Below, piece after piece: positions 19,438 through 27,725 of a DNA stretch of 64,000 nucleotides. The first letter of the stretch is position 1. Every line of letters begins with the position of its first letter. Source of the stretch: Shinella zoogloeoides (GTDB lineage: Bacteria; Pseudomonadota; Alphaproteobacteria; Rhizobiales; Rhizobiaceae); the NCBI RefSeq assembly GCF_022682305.1, contig NZ_CP093528.1:757501-821500 (forward strand). The letters are read 5' to 3'. The notes below the pieces were generated by a model, which did no database searches, was not told where the DNA came from, and saw only the letters and a program-made list of their open reading frames with translations. The translations under genes were made by a program, and so were the position numbers.

Positions 19438-20213
19438 CCATGACCCTACCGACGAATCTCCGCACGCCTGCCGCGCGCAGAGCCGCCGAGAAGCTGGCCG
19501 ATAAGTACATCGCCGACAATGACAACACGCCGCCTGCGGGCCGCGCTCCCGTCTATCGTGGTGGCAGGCCAGCATTCAACTGGGCGGCTAAGCAGGATCG
19601 GTACGGGGCGGCGTGCTTGTGGTTGATCGCCCGGCAGCGGCTTCCGGATTCCGTCGTGGTGGCCAATGACAACGAACCGCAGGAAGGCGGACTGGATACC
19701 CGCAAGAACGGCACGGCTCGCGGCAAGGTGAAGCCGAAGACGAACCTTGGCGAGCATCTTGACCTGCCGGCAGTCATACCGCCGCTTGGAGGACCGGAGC
19801 CCCGGCCTGTCGCGCCCTGCGGCTACACGCGGCAGGAAATACTTCCGCAGCGGAATGTTTCCACGCTTTCCGATGACTTCCGATCCTTCGGGGCGTGTGC
19901 CGATGCGGTGGCTGAATGCGCGTTCTTCATCGGTGCGGAAAGCGGGCTTGGAACACCGCGGCCCGGCAAGTCGAAAGGATCGCCGCTCAGGGCCGAAGAT
20001 CCAGACTTTGGCGAGCCGCCGCCAGATATCGACTACGTGATTGAGCTCCTAATGGCTGGTGACAACGTTTCCAAGATCGGCGAGGCGTTCGGTGCAACCG
20101 GGCGATATCAGGATAAGAAGGGCGCAGCGCTTCTCCAGAAGGCCATGGCCTGGGCGAAAGAACGGGTGGCGGAAAGCAACTTCCGTGCCAATGTTACAAA
20201 TTGCGTAGCGTAA
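19434..20213 (+). CDS. Hypothetical phage protein
   Basis: A 259-residue basic, Pro-rich protein. The first 35 residues contain TPAARRAAEKLADKYIADND, and the middle has FNWAAKQDRYGAACLWLIAR. The C-terminal 70 residues (DYVIELLMAGDNVSKIGEAF followed by GATGRYQDKKG) look like a small helical DNA-binding module. I recognise no family. ATG 19434 overlaps the upstream stop; 19440 is an alternative start. It ends the early coupled unit; a gene-free 269-base gap with a large hairpin follows. Confidence 0.6.
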   Translation: MTMTLPTNLRTPAARRAAEKLADKYIADNDNTPPAGRAPVYRGGRPAFNWAAKQDRYGAACLWLIARQRLPDSVVVANDNEPQEGGLDTRKNGTARGKVKPKTNLGEHLDLPAVIPPLGGPEPRPVAPCGYTRQEILPQRNVSTLSDDFRSFGACADAVAECAFFIGAESGLGTPRPGKSKGSPLRAEDPDFGEPPPDIDYVIELLMAGDNVSKIGEAFGATGRYQDKKGAALLQKAMAWAKERVAESNFRANVTNCVA

Positions 20214-20375
20214 TTTAGCTATAGGCATAGAGAATTCCAGCCGTCCCATCCAGGGCGGCTTTTCTATGCGCGCCGTTGCCCCGGCGCGCTGGCCGGCAGC
20301 GTCTCCAGCTGAAATCGTTGCGTCGGACATCGCAACGCCCCCGGCATCCTATCCCAGCGTGATGCTGGTTGATCG

Positions 20376-20438
20376 AGCCGCACCCCGAAAACGGGCCTCT
20401 TCCTTGGGCCTCTTGGGCGGGGTGCGGCTTTCGTTTTG
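20376..20438 (+). terminator. Hairpin between replication and head modules
   Basis: AGCCGCACCCCG (20376-20387) pairs perfectly over 12 bases with CGGGGTGCGGCT (20418-20429), with a 30-base loop that contains a repeated GGGCCTCTT. TTCGTTTTG follows. It may be a terminator or antitermination point separating early and late transcription. Confidence 0.55.
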
Positions 20439-20482
20439 TCTGCCGAAGCATTCGGCAATCACCAATTAGCAAGGACGGAAAA

Positions 20483-20908
20483 ATGACCACGCCCATGTAC
20501 TGGCGGCGGCCGAGCTTCAGCGTGGCCGAAACCGCCGAAATGATTGGCTCATCCGAAGACGCATTGCGGACTTGGATGGCGCGTTGCCCACTCGACGAAT
20601 TCGCGGGTGAAAAGAAGAACGGCCGCATTTGGCTGACCGGCCGCGATGGCTACTTCTATCATCTTGTCCAGGTGCTTTCGCAGTTTGGCGTCCCTGTGCG
20701 CACGGCCATGTACACGGCCGGTAGCATCGCTGAGTACGGTGCGCCAACGTACGCATACCTAACGGTGAGGACGTTAGCCGGCAAGACCGAATTCAACGCC
20801 TCCAATTCGAAGGAAGCGGATGGGCCAGCGCTTGTCTTGCCGCTTCTGGATCTGTTCGAAAAACATGTGGCGGTCTGCCGTGAGTACTACGCGAAGGAGT
20901 CCACATGA
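20483..20908 (+). CDS. Phage DNA-binding-like protein upstream of portal
   Basis: A 141-residue protein. The start FSVAETAEMIGSSEDALRTW looks like a MerR/Xis-type helix-turn-helix. The rest (GYFYHLVQVLSQFGVPVRTA) is helical. AAGGACGG precedes the ATG at 20483. Its stop overlaps the portal start by ATGA. The position, first gene of the late module, would suit a regulator or a packaging accessory; I cannot say which. Confidence 0.6.
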   Translation: MTTPMYWRRPSFSVAETAEMIGSSEDALRTWMARCPLDEFAGEKKNGRIWLTGRDGYFYHLVQVLSQFGVPVRTAMYTAGSIAEYGAPTYAYLTVRTLAGKTEFNASNSKEADGPALVLPLLDLFEKHVAVCREYYAKEST

Positions 20909-22125
20909 ACCTATGGCCCTTCAAACGTCGAGCCCTGACGGCCGACGACCTGCCCGCCGGCCTTATGGCCCCGTCATCTTCGGCGGGTATCGCGGTCAAC
21001 GCCAGCACGGCGCTGCGGTCTCCTACGGTACTCGGTTGCGTGCGCATCCTTTCCGAAATCGTCGGTTCGCTGCCCGTGCATGTGTATAAGCGTGGCCCGG
21101 ATGGTGCCCGTGACCGCGACCAGAACCACGACGCACAGGCCATTCTCGTTCAGCCGAACCCATGGACGGCCGGCAGTGATCAGCGCATCACAATGATGGT
21201 CGATTGCCTGCTGCACGGCGAAGCGTTTGGGCGCGTCCTGCGTGCCCGCGGCGTTCCGAAGGAGGTCCACCGGCTCGACCCATCCGCCGTCACCGTGAAG
21301 ATCGATGACCGCACTCTCGAGCCGTCCTATCAGGTGGCGCAGAAGGTCGGTGCACCAATCGTCCTCAAGTGGCGCGACGTGATCCACGTGCAGACGCCGG
21401 GCAGCCTGCTCGACAAGCCGCTGAAGCTGATCGATCTGGCTCGCGATGCCATCGGCCTCGACATCGCCATGCAGCGCTACGAAGGCCGGGCCTTCTCCGC
21501 GGGTGGCCGTCCTTCTGGCCTTCTCAAGGTTCCGCCGAAAACCCCGCCTGAGCGCCGCAAGGAAATCCACGCGGCATGGGAAGAAGCCCACGGCGGCGGG
21601 AACGTTGGACGCACGGCGATCATCGACGACTCGATGGACTGGAAAGCCATCTCGATGACCATGGTCGAGGCGGACTTCCTCCAGCTTCGGAAGCACGCCG
21701 CTGCTGAAATCAACCGCGCATTCAAAGTGCCGGAAGTGCTGAACGGCGTGACCGATCGAGCCGTCTGGCGAAACGTCGAAGAGCTTTCCGCGATCTTCCT
21801 CGAGACTGCTCTGGTGCCGTGGCTCGACACCTGGCAGGCGGCATACTCGCGCTGCTTGCTCACCCCGGCAGAACGCGCCACGCATTTCCTTGAATTCAAG
21901 GTGGACGCTCTGGCCCGCGCGAACCTGGCGGCACGCTACGCGGCATACCGGCAGGCGTGCGGCGGTTCGTGGATGACGCCGGACGAAATCCGAAAGCTGG
22001 ATAATCTGCCCCCGATTGAGGGCGGCGACAAGCTTGTCCTACAGGCCGGCCAGACCCCGGCAAATAACAACCAACCTCAAGGAGACGATGATGGCAACAC
22101 CAGCCAATCCGCTGAAGGCCGTTGA
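20905..22125 (+). CDS. Phage portal protein, HK97 family
   Basis: A 406-residue portal protein forming the dodecameric DNA channel of the capsid. Family features are the N-terminal STALRSPTVLGCVRILSEIV (helix typical of Phage_portal), PLHV-like PVHVYKR, and NPWTAG. The later MVEADFLQLRKHAAAEINRAF and FKVPEVLNGV blocks are followed by ETALVPWLDTWQ. Length is usual. The next reading frame starts inside its 3' end. It begins the head module, whereas in most HK97-like phages TerS and TerL precede the portal. Confidence 0.93.
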   Translation: MNLWPFKRRALTADDLPAGLMAPSSSAGIAVNASTALRSPTVLGCVRILSEIVGSLPVHVYKRGPDGARDRDQNHDAQAILVQPNPWTAGSDQRITMMVDCLLHGEAFGRVLRARGVPKEVHRLDPSAVTVKIDDRTLEPSYQVAQKVGAPIVLKWRDVIHVQTPGSLLDKPLKLIDLARDAIGLDIAMQRYEGRAFSAGGRPSGLLKVPPKTPPERRKEIHAAWEEAHGGGNVGRTAIIDDSMDWKAISMTMVEADFLQLRKHAAAEINRAFKVPEVLNGVTDRAVWRNVEELSAIFLETALVPWLDTWQAAYSRCLLTPAERATHFLEFKVDALARANLAARYAAYRQACGGSWMTPDEIRKLDNLPPIEGGDKLVLQAGQTPANNNQPQGDDDGNTSQSAEGR

Positions 22126-22531
22126 CCGAGTAACGGCAAAGTTCGGCGGCAAAGACGTTATTTTCGCCATCAACCGAGCCGAGCTCCAGGGCTTTGAGGT
22201 TGCGATAGGCGAACCTGCGCAAATTCGATTGAATCGATTGTCCAGTGGCCGCGCGACCATCCGGGATATTCGGGAGGTTTTGGAATACGCCGCGCCTCCT
22301 GGTTATGGGCGAAAAATCCCGACGGATCATGCCCAGCTCATGGCGATTGAGCTGGCAAGGTCTTTCAACACTCACAAAAAGAGGCCGAAGACGTTTGTTA
22401 GTGACGTTCTAACGAGCAACCCCCCATTGCGTTACGCTGTCTTGGCTCAAGGCACCCTTGCGGCTGCGCTCCACGGCATTCCGGAAACAGCCTCGCATTT
22501 CGATGAGGACGAGGAAGCCGATGTCGGATAA
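22091..22531 (+). CDS. Phage protein resembling a tail assembly chaperone (GTA gp10/TAC type)
   Basis: A 146-residue protein starting at ATG 22091 (an in-frame ATG at 22088 is also possible) after AAGGAGACG. It overlaps the portal 3' end by 35 bases. The segment RVTAKFGGKDVIFAINRAEL and RLSSGRATIRDIREVLEYA follow the pattern of Phage_TAC_11/GTA-gp10 proteins. The C-terminus is acidic. Lying between portal and protease would be unusual for a tail chaperone. Its DNA is more AT-rich than its neighbours, suggesting a separate acquisition. The family call is tentative. Confidence 0.45.
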   Translation: MATPANPLKAVDRVTAKFGGKDVIFAINRAELQGFEVAIGEPAQIRLNRLSSGRATIRDIREVLEYAAPPGYGRKIPTDHAQLMAIELARSFNTHKKRPKTFVSDVLTSNPPLRYAVLAQGTLAAALHGIPETASHFDEDEEADVG

Positions 22532-23054
22532 TCGCCTCTATCACGAAGCGCGTTTCGCTCCGACCGACGAGGGTATTATCGAAGGTTATGCGGCGATCTT
22601 CGGCGAGCGCAACGCGCACAACGAAATCGTTCAGAGGGGCGCATTCAGGCGAACCCTGGCCGAGCACAAGGCCCGTGGCATCGCACCGCCGCTGCTCCTG
22701 CACCATGACCGCAGCAAGGTCGGTGGCGTGTGGGTGGAGATGCGCGAAGACGAACGCGGGCTTTTCGTCCGCGGCCAGCTTGCCCTGAAGACGGCCGATG
22801 GCGCCGCTGCCCATGAACTTGCCCGCATGGGTGGCCTCACTGGTGTCTCTATTGGCTTCCGCGAACGCGGATCCCGTGTGGACGCTGCCGGCGTCCTTCT
22901 CTTGACCGACATCGACTTGGTCGAGGTGAGCCTTGTCGCTCTCCCATCGGCCGACAGTGCGCGCATCCAATCGGTACGCGCCGACACCCGCGGCAACGCC
23001 GCTTTCACCAGCGCCGCACTTGCCGCGGCCTCTTTCATTAGGAACCTTAAATGA
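22521..23054 (+). CDS. HK97-family prohead protease
   Basis: A 177-residue serine protease that trims the capsid scaffold during head maturation. The His of the catalytic set is in PLLLHHDRSKVGGVW and the nucleophile Ser in GLTGVSIGFRERGSR. The N-terminal IEGYAAIFGERNAHNEIVQR is characteristic (peptidase family U35/S78). It starts at ATG 22521 within the end of the previous gene and overlaps the capsid gene by ATGA. Confidence 0.93.
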   Translation: MSDNRLYHEARFAPTDEGIIEGYAAIFGERNAHNEIVQRGAFRRTLAEHKARGIAPPLLLHHDRSKVGGVWVEMREDERGLFVRGQLALKTADGAAAHELARMGGLTGVSIGFRERGSRVDAAGVLLLTDIDLVEVSLVALPSADSARIQSVRADTRGNAAFTSAALAAASFIRNLK

Positions 23055-24244
23055 ACACTGCACGTAAACTCGCCCCCATCCAGACCCGCAACGCTCCGGT
23101 CAATGACAACGACCCTGCGACCCGCGCCGTGGAGGAGCTGCGCTCCGCCGTCGAGCAGCACCGCACCGCGACCGACGAGCGCCTGACCACGGAGCTTCGC
23201 GCCCTTCAGGACCGCCTTGACGAATTCGAGGTCCGCGGCCAGCGTGGCGGCACGGGTGGCAATGACGATCCTGATGTCGAAATCCGCGCCCTCGCCACGC
23301 TGATCCGTGCCGGCGACGACACAGAAGTCCGCGCTGCCGCTTCGGACAACAATCCGGATGGCGGCTGGTTCGTCCTCCCGCAGGTAGACACCACGATCCG
23401 CACGCTGCTCACGGACATCTCCAGCCTGCGCGGCCTGGCAGAAGTCGTGACGATCAGCACCGACAAATATGAAAGATTCTACAGCTTCGGCAAGCGCGGC
23501 GCGCAGTGGGTGACGGAACGCGGCGACCGGCCGCAGGACACGGCCCGCCCGGAACTGAAGAAGCACTCATATGGCGTGGCAGAGTTGTACGCCGCTCCGG
23601 CTGCAACCCGCCATGTGCTGGATGACGCATCGATCGACATTGCGAACTGGCTCATCCAGAATGCGGTCCACGATTTCGCGGAAACCGAGGGCGAAGCCTT
23701 CTGGACCGGCGACGGCGTGGACAATTCTCCCAAGGGTCTCCTGACCTACGGCACGACCGCTGAGAAGGACTTCACCCGTGCATGGGGCGTGCACCAGCAC
23801 GTCGCCATCGGATCGACGACGCCGCTCGCTGAACAGTGGGCTGATGGCCTGATCAAGCTCATCGCAGCGTTGCGTAAGCCCTACAAGCCCAATGCCCGCT
23901 TCATCATGAACAGTGCGACTGCAGTCAGAATCCGCACCATCAAGGATGAGGACGGCCGATTCCTATGGGCTCCGACTGGCAACCTGATAGAAGGAGTCGA
24001 GCACCCGCTCCTCGGCTACCAGGTCGAGATTGACGAGAGCATGCCGGACATCGGCGAGAATGCCCTCCCGATTGCCTTCGGCGATTTCCGCCAGGGGTAC
24101 GTCATCGTCGATCGCCAGGGCATCCGCATCAACCGCGACGAGCTGACCCAGAAGGGCCGCGTTATCTTCGACACCTACAAGCGTGTCGGTGGTGGTGCGG
24201 GCGACTTCAACGCCATCAAGTTCCTGAAGGTTTCCGCCAACTAA
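23051..24244 (+). CDS. Major capsid protein, HK97 fold
   Basis: A 397-residue capsid protein. The N-terminal 80 residues are a charged, helical scaffold-like delta domain (VEELRSAVEQHRTATDERLT and beyond) that the protease should remove. The HK97 body begins near DNNPDGGWFVLPQVDTTIRT and shows typical blocks such as IANWLIQNAVHDFAETEGEA, FIMNSATAVRIRTIKDEDGR, YQVEIDESMPDIGENALPIA and FGDFRQGYVIVDRQG. Length and gene order after the protease are standard. Confidence 0.95.
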   Translation: MNTARKLAPIQTRNAPVNDNDPATRAVEELRSAVEQHRTATDERLTTELRALQDRLDEFEVRGQRGGTGGNDDPDVEIRALATLIRAGDDTEVRAAASDNNPDGGWFVLPQVDTTIRTLLTDISSLRGLAEVVTISTDKYERFYSFGKRGAQWVTERGDRPQDTARPELKKHSYGVAELYAAPAATRHVLDDASIDIANWLIQNAVHDFAETEGEAFWTGDGVDNSPKGLLTYGTTAEKDFTRAWGVHQHVAIGSTTPLAEQWADGLIKLIAALRKPYKPNARFIMNSATAVRIRTIKDEDGRFLWAPTGNLIEGVEHPLLGYQVEIDESMPDIGENALPIAFGDFRQGYVIVDRQGIRINRDELTQKGRVIFDTYKRVGGGAGDFNAIKFLKVSAN

Positions 24245-24315
24245 TCAACTCCGCAACTCTCCAGTTGTTCGGGCGCCCATCGTGGCGCCCTTCCCATTTC
24301 CAGGAAGGATTCTCC

Positions 24316-24705
24316 ATGAAAGACTCGTACACTTCGAACAAGGCCAAACTGGCCCTTTCCCCTGCCGTACAGGCTGCTGCCATCAACGGCCCCGCCATCG
24401 ACCTGCTTGGCTATGACAGCGCACTGTTTGTCATTAATTCCGGCGCTATTGCCTCTGCTGGTGATTTTGGCGTCAAGCTGCAGGAAAGCGACACCACGAC
24501 CTCCGGCGACTTCACCGACGTTGCGGCTGCTGACCGTCTCGGCGCTGTTCCGGCCACGCTTGCCGCGGATAGTACCTATCAGCTCGGCTACGTCGGCTCG
24601 AAGCGAAAGCGCTACGTCCGCTTGGCAGTGACGAAGGCCGGCGGCACCAGCATCGCGCTCGGCGCTTCCGTAGTGCTCGGCGTACCGCATATCGCCCAGG
24701 CCTAA
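24316..24705 (+). CDS. Phage head-module protein of unknown function
   Basis: A 129-residue, Ala/Ser/Thr-rich protein with strand-like segments (IDLLGYDSALFVINSGAIA; YVRLAVTKAGGTSIALGASV). Its position after the capsid gene and its composition suggest a head decoration or minor structural protein; I have seen similar proteins annotated only as hypothetical next to capsid genes. AGGAAGG lies upstream of ATG 24316. Hairpins GGGCGCC...GGCGCCC (near 24270-24290) and AAAGGTCGCC...GGCGACCTTT (24724-24748) bracket it, so it may be expressed at a distinct level. Confidence 0.55.
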   Translation: MKDSYTSNKAKLALSPAVQAAAINGPAIDLLGYDSALFVINSGAIASAGDFGVKLQESDTTTSGDFTDVAAADRLGAVPATLAADSTYQLGYVGSKRKRYVRLAVTKAGGTSIALGASVVLGVPHIAQA

Positions 24706-24766
24706 CCAATCGCCATGCGCAAAAAAGGTCGCCCTCGTGGCGACCTTTCCTTACCCAGGAGCCCCA

Positions 24767-25195
24767 ATGGATCCCGCACTTGATATTCTCCAGCGCGTCG
24801 TCGCCGTAATGAAGGCAGATGCCGCTGTGTCCGCCCTGGTCGGTTCTAAGGTCTTCGATCGGCCGCCGCACAAAGACGGCGAGCCCGACGTGCCCAGTCC
24901 CTATATCTCGCTTGGCCCGCACGACACCACGACCGACGAAACTGGTGATTGCTTTGATGTCGTGTCCATCAGTTTCCAGGTAGACGTCTGGTCGTGGGGC
25001 AACGGCGAAGCCTACAGCCGTGCGGAGGCCGGCCATATCGCATCTGCGGTGCGGAAAGCTCTGCACACGAAATACGTCAACTTGGTCTCGGGCGATGAGG
25101 TGGAAGTGCTCCATCGTCAAACTCGCATGCTGCGCGATCCAGACGGCACGAACCATGCGGCTATGACGTTCGAGGCGCTGGTGGATGTCACGTAA
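24767..25195 (+). CDS. DUF3168 tail-completion/terminator-type protein
   Basis: A 142-residue protein of the DUF3168 family (gp17-like). Members sit at the head-proximal tip of the tail tube and join it to the head. The pattern LQRVVAVMKADAAVSALVGS with KVFDRPP is followed by PYISLGPHDTTTDETGD, then ISFQVDVWSWG, a helix with AGHIASAVRKALH, and a final strand MTFEALVDV. A CCAGGAG site precedes ATG 24767. Its last 11 bases overlap the HNH gene. This is one of the very few tail-related genes in the element. Confidence 0.8.
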   Translation: MDPALDILQRVVAVMKADAAVSALVGSKVFDRPPHKDGEPDVPSPYISLGPHDTTTDETGDCFDVVSISFQVDVWSWGNGEAYSRAEAGHIASAVRKALHTKYVNLVSGDEVEVLHRQTRMLRDPDGTNHAAMTFEALVDVT

Positions 25196-26096
25196 CCGGA
25201 TCTGCGCGAACTGCCGCCGAGCCGTGCCCGCAGGCCAGTCCTGTGAATGCAGGAATGCCTCCGAGCGCAAGCGCAAGGCCGCCCATGACGCCACTCGCCC
25301 ACGCAGTGGGGAGCGTGGATATACGGCGGATTGGCGAGCGGTTCGCCGGCAATACCTTGCTGCACATCCTCAGTGCCAGCATGAAGGCTGCCAGGCACCT
25401 GCATCGGAAGTCGACCATATCCAGGCCGTCACGGCGCGGCCCGACCTGCGGCTCTCATGGTCCAACCTGCGCGGCTTCTGCAAGCACCACCATAGCCAGC
25501 GCACCGCCCGCGACCAGTCATTCGGTATGTCCGCAGAAGCCCGTGCTCGTACATGGCCCATAGACCTACAGCCTAGTGCGATACCGCTCACCATAGTCTG
25601 CGGTCCACCTGGTAGTGGCAAGAGCCGTTACGTAACAGAGCAGGCAGGCCCGCACGACACAATCATAGACATGGATGTCATCAAGGCTGAGTTATCTGGT
25701 TCATCACTGTACAGCGCTGAGCCACGATGGACTGGCCCAGCACTGGAAGAACGCAATCGTATGCTGCGGTCGCTGGCCACATCATCAGAGCCGCATGCAT
25801 GGTTCATCGTCTCCGCACCCGAGCCAGCCGAGCGCGATTGGTGGCAGCGCGAGCTAGGCGGCACGGTCCATGTCATGGACACCGACGAGGCGACCTGCGT
25901 CACTCGCATCAATGCTGATCACCGCCGCATCGGGCATCGAGACCGCATGGTCGAGCGCTGCCGCGAGTGGTTCGCCAAGGCCAGGGGGGAAGTCGGAGGT
26001 TTCCGACCGCCCGAGCCAACCGCGCGCCCCCTCACAAAACAACTTTTTCAAGAATTGGAAATTTCGACCGATGATGACCGCCCTTTCTTTGGCTGA
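25185..26096 (+). CDS. HNH endonuclease fused to a P-loop NTPase/kinase-like domain
   Basis: A 303-residue two-domain protein. The N-terminal domain has a zinc-knuckle (ICANCRRAV...SCEC) and an HNH core (CQHEGCQAPASEVDHIQAV, then NLRGFCKHHHSQRTARD). HNH proteins at this position assist terminase in HK97-like packaging. From about residue 130 there is a second domain with Walker A VCGPPGSGKSRYVTEQ, IIDMDVIKAELSG and an Arg-rich lid (RRIGHRDRMVERCREW). This resembles small AAA/polynucleotide-kinase-like proteins. Phage HNH packaging proteins are usually about 100-150 residues without this domain. Confidence 0.8.
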   Translation: MSRNRICANCRRAVPAGQSCECRNASERKRKAAHDATRPRSGERGYTADWRAVRRQYLAAHPQCQHEGCQAPASEVDHIQAVTARPDLRLSWSNLRGFCKHHHSQRTARDQSFGMSAEARARTWPIDLQPSAIPLTIVCGPPGSGKSRYVTEQAGPHDTIIDMDVIKAELSGSSLYSAEPRWTGPALEERNRMLRSLATSSEPHAWFIVSAPEPAERDWWQRELGGTVHVMDTDEATCVTRINADHRRIGHRDRMVERCREWFAKARGEVGGFRPPEPTARPLTKQLFQELEISTDDDRPFFG

Positions 26097-26646
26097 GGCT
26101 CCGGCCCCGGCCGTGACGCTCGCCGATGCAAAGGCTTTTTTGCACGTCTGGCACTCCGACGACGACGCACTGATCACGAACTTGATCGCCGCCGCCACCG
26201 ATAAACTCGACGGCGCGGATGGGATGCTCGGCCGCTGCATCGGCCGCCAGAAGTGGAAGGCGGCTTTCGATTGCTTCCCGTTCGGCGTTCTGAAACTGCC
26301 GCTCCCGCCGCTACATGCCGTCACCAGCATCAAGTATCAGGATATTGTCGGCAGCGAACAGACGCTGGACCCCGCCGCCTACCGCGTTTCTGGCATCGGT
26401 GGAAACGGCGTCATCGAGCCGGTCGGCCAATGGCCTCATACCTACCATTGCCGGGCCGCCGTCGATGTGGAATTCGAGGCCGGTTACGACCCAGTGCCGG
26501 CATCCATCAAGCACCTAATCCTCGGCTTGGCGTTCTATTGGTACGAGAACCGCGGCACGGCTGCCAACTCCAATCTGGTCGGTCACGACGCGCCTTTCGG
26601 CTTCGACGATGCCCTTACGCAGTGGAGGGTTCCGTTCGTTGGTTAA
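26071..26646 (+). CDS. Head-tail connector protein (gp6-like)
   Basis: A 191-residue connector. The N-terminal LADAKAFLHVWHSDDDALIT followed by NLIAAATDKLDGADG is the helical signature of the phage gp6-like/DUF3199 connector family that docks on the portal. The middle has PLPPLHAVTSIKYQD and the end has HLILGLAFYWYENRG. ATG 26071 (or 26074) lies in the end of the HNH gene. The following gene appears to start inside this one. Confidence 0.85.
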   Translation: MMTALSLAEAPAPAVTLADAKAFLHVWHSDDDALITNLIAAATDKLDGADGMLGRCIGRQKWKAAFDCFPFGVLKLPLPPLHAVTSIKYQDIVGSEQTLDPAAYRVSGIGGNGVIEPVGQWPHTYHCRAAVDVEFEAGYDPVPASIKHLILGLAFYWYENRGTAANSNLVGHDAPFGFDDALTQWRVPFVG

Positions 26647-27007
26647 GATCACCGTAAACGTGAAGGGCCTTTCCGCAGCGCTCCGGCAGGCTCCGGCCAC
26701 CGTCGCGGAGAAGGTGGACAAGGCCCTCGAGAAGAACGCCACCGAGCTTGTCGGCGCGGCCAAGGCTCTGGCCGAATCCTCCCGTCAGACAGGTGCCCTG
26801 ATCGCCAGCATTGCCAGCGAGAAGGTCAGTGGCGGCTACGCCGTCGAAGCCAAGGACGAGGCGGCCGGCCCCGTCGAATGGGGCACGCGAAAGCAGGAGG
26901 CGGAGCCGTTCCTGTACCCGGCATACAGGTTGAACAAGAAGCGTAGCCGCGGGCGTGTCCGGCGCGCGATCAAGGCGGCAATCAAAGAAGCGGGACTCGG
27001 AAAATGA
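26639..27007 (+). CDS. HK97 gp10-family head/tail joining protein
   Basis: A basic protein of about 122 residues. ITVNVKGLSAALRQAPATVA, a long helix with VDKALEKNATELVGAAKALA and the strand pair GPVEWGTRKQEAEPFLYPAY match the HK97 gp10 family. These proteins act at the neck or tail terminus. TTG 26639 is the most likely start (GGAGG upstream, overlap with the previous stop); an ATG at 26609 lacks a ribosome site. It overlaps the next gene by ATGA. Confidence 0.8.
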   Translation: MVKITVNVKGLSAALRQAPATVAEKVDKALEKNATELVGAAKALAESSRQTGALIASIASEKVSGGYAVEAKDEAAGPVEWGTRKQEAEPFLYPAYRLNKKRSRGRVRRAIKAAIKEAGLGK

Positions 27008-27324
27008 GAGAGCGTATCGCATTCCAGACCCGCACGGAGGTTGATGACGGTTTCGGCAACGTGACGAGCGGGCCGTTTGAGACTGTCTTCGAAGAACCGG
27101 CACGCCTAAAGCCCGGCCTTGGATCCGAGACCGTTATAGCGGCCCGCCTGGCCGGCACCCAGCCGTACACCATGACCATCCGCAGTTCGACCAGGACGCG
27201 GCAGATTACGCCAGCGTGGCAAGCTGTGGACGCTCGCAACCCGACACGAATCTTCGACATCAAAGCGATTGCCAACCCCGATGAATGGAGCAGCAATCTC
27301 AACCTCGTGGTGGTCGAACAATGA
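27004..27324 (+). CDS. Phage head closure protein
   Basis: A 106-residue protein of the SPP1 gp16-like/head-tail joining family that seals the capsid after packaging. The pattern RERIAFQTRTEVDDGFGNVT, then PYTMTIRSSTRTRQITPAWQ and IFDIKAIANPDEWSSNL is typical. ATG overlaps the upstream stop and its own stop overlaps the terS start, so neck and packaging genes are coupled. Confidence 0.82.
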   Translation: MRERIAFQTRTEVDDGFGNVTSGPFETVFEEPARLKPGLGSETVIAARLAGTQPYTMTIRSSTRTRQITPAWQAVDARNPTRIFDIKAIANPDEWSSNLNLVVVEQ

Positions 27325-27725
27325 AAGGCCGGAAAGCTGCTGTTACGGTGACGGACGGCGCGCTCAAGAAGGTGCCGCCCGCACCGAAGGATCTGTCGCC
27401 GCTCGCCCAGGCCGTGTGGCGGCGTGAGCTAGCGCCTTTGGTCAGGGCAGAGAAGATCGCGGCGCACGAGCTGCCGCTATTCAAATCTTACTGCTCCGCC
27501 ACGGCTCGCATCGACGAGGCGCAGGCCGAAATCTTGAAGCATGGGCTGCTGATCGTCGGCGCGTCCGGCGAGCTCAAGCGCAATCCGGCGACGACGATTC
27601 AAAAGGAGGCCATTGCCCTCCAGGCGCGCCTTGCGACCGAATTTGGGATCAGCCCGGCCAGCCGCAACAAGAACGAAGGTTTCCATGACAGAAGTGAAGA
27701 CGCGCCGCCCGGCGTGGATATCTGA
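27321..27725 (+). CDS. Terminase small subunit, P27 family
   Basis: A 134-residue DNA-recognition subunit of the packaging motor. P27-family features are PPAPKDLSPLAQAVWRRELA, ELPLFKSYCSATARIDEAQA, and the end LATEFGISPASRNK. It recognises the packaging site; no pac or cos site is evident to me nearby. Its last 41 bases overlap the large subunit gene. The position downstream of the neck genes, not at the start of the head module, is unusual. Confidence 0.88.
   Translation: MKGRKAAVTVTDGALKKVPPAPKDLSPLAQAVWRRELAPLVRAEKIAAHELPLFKSYCSATARIDEAQAEILKHGLLIVGASGELKRNPATTIQKEAIALQARLATEFGISPASRNKNEGFHDRSEDAPPGVDI

Noticed and set aside
24724..24748. Hairpin AAAGGTCGCC/GGCGACCTTT as a strong terminator of the capsid transcript
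   Set aside because: On the plus strand the stem is followed by CCTTACC and not by a T-run; the A-run is upstream. It may affect RNA stability, but I do not call it a terminator.
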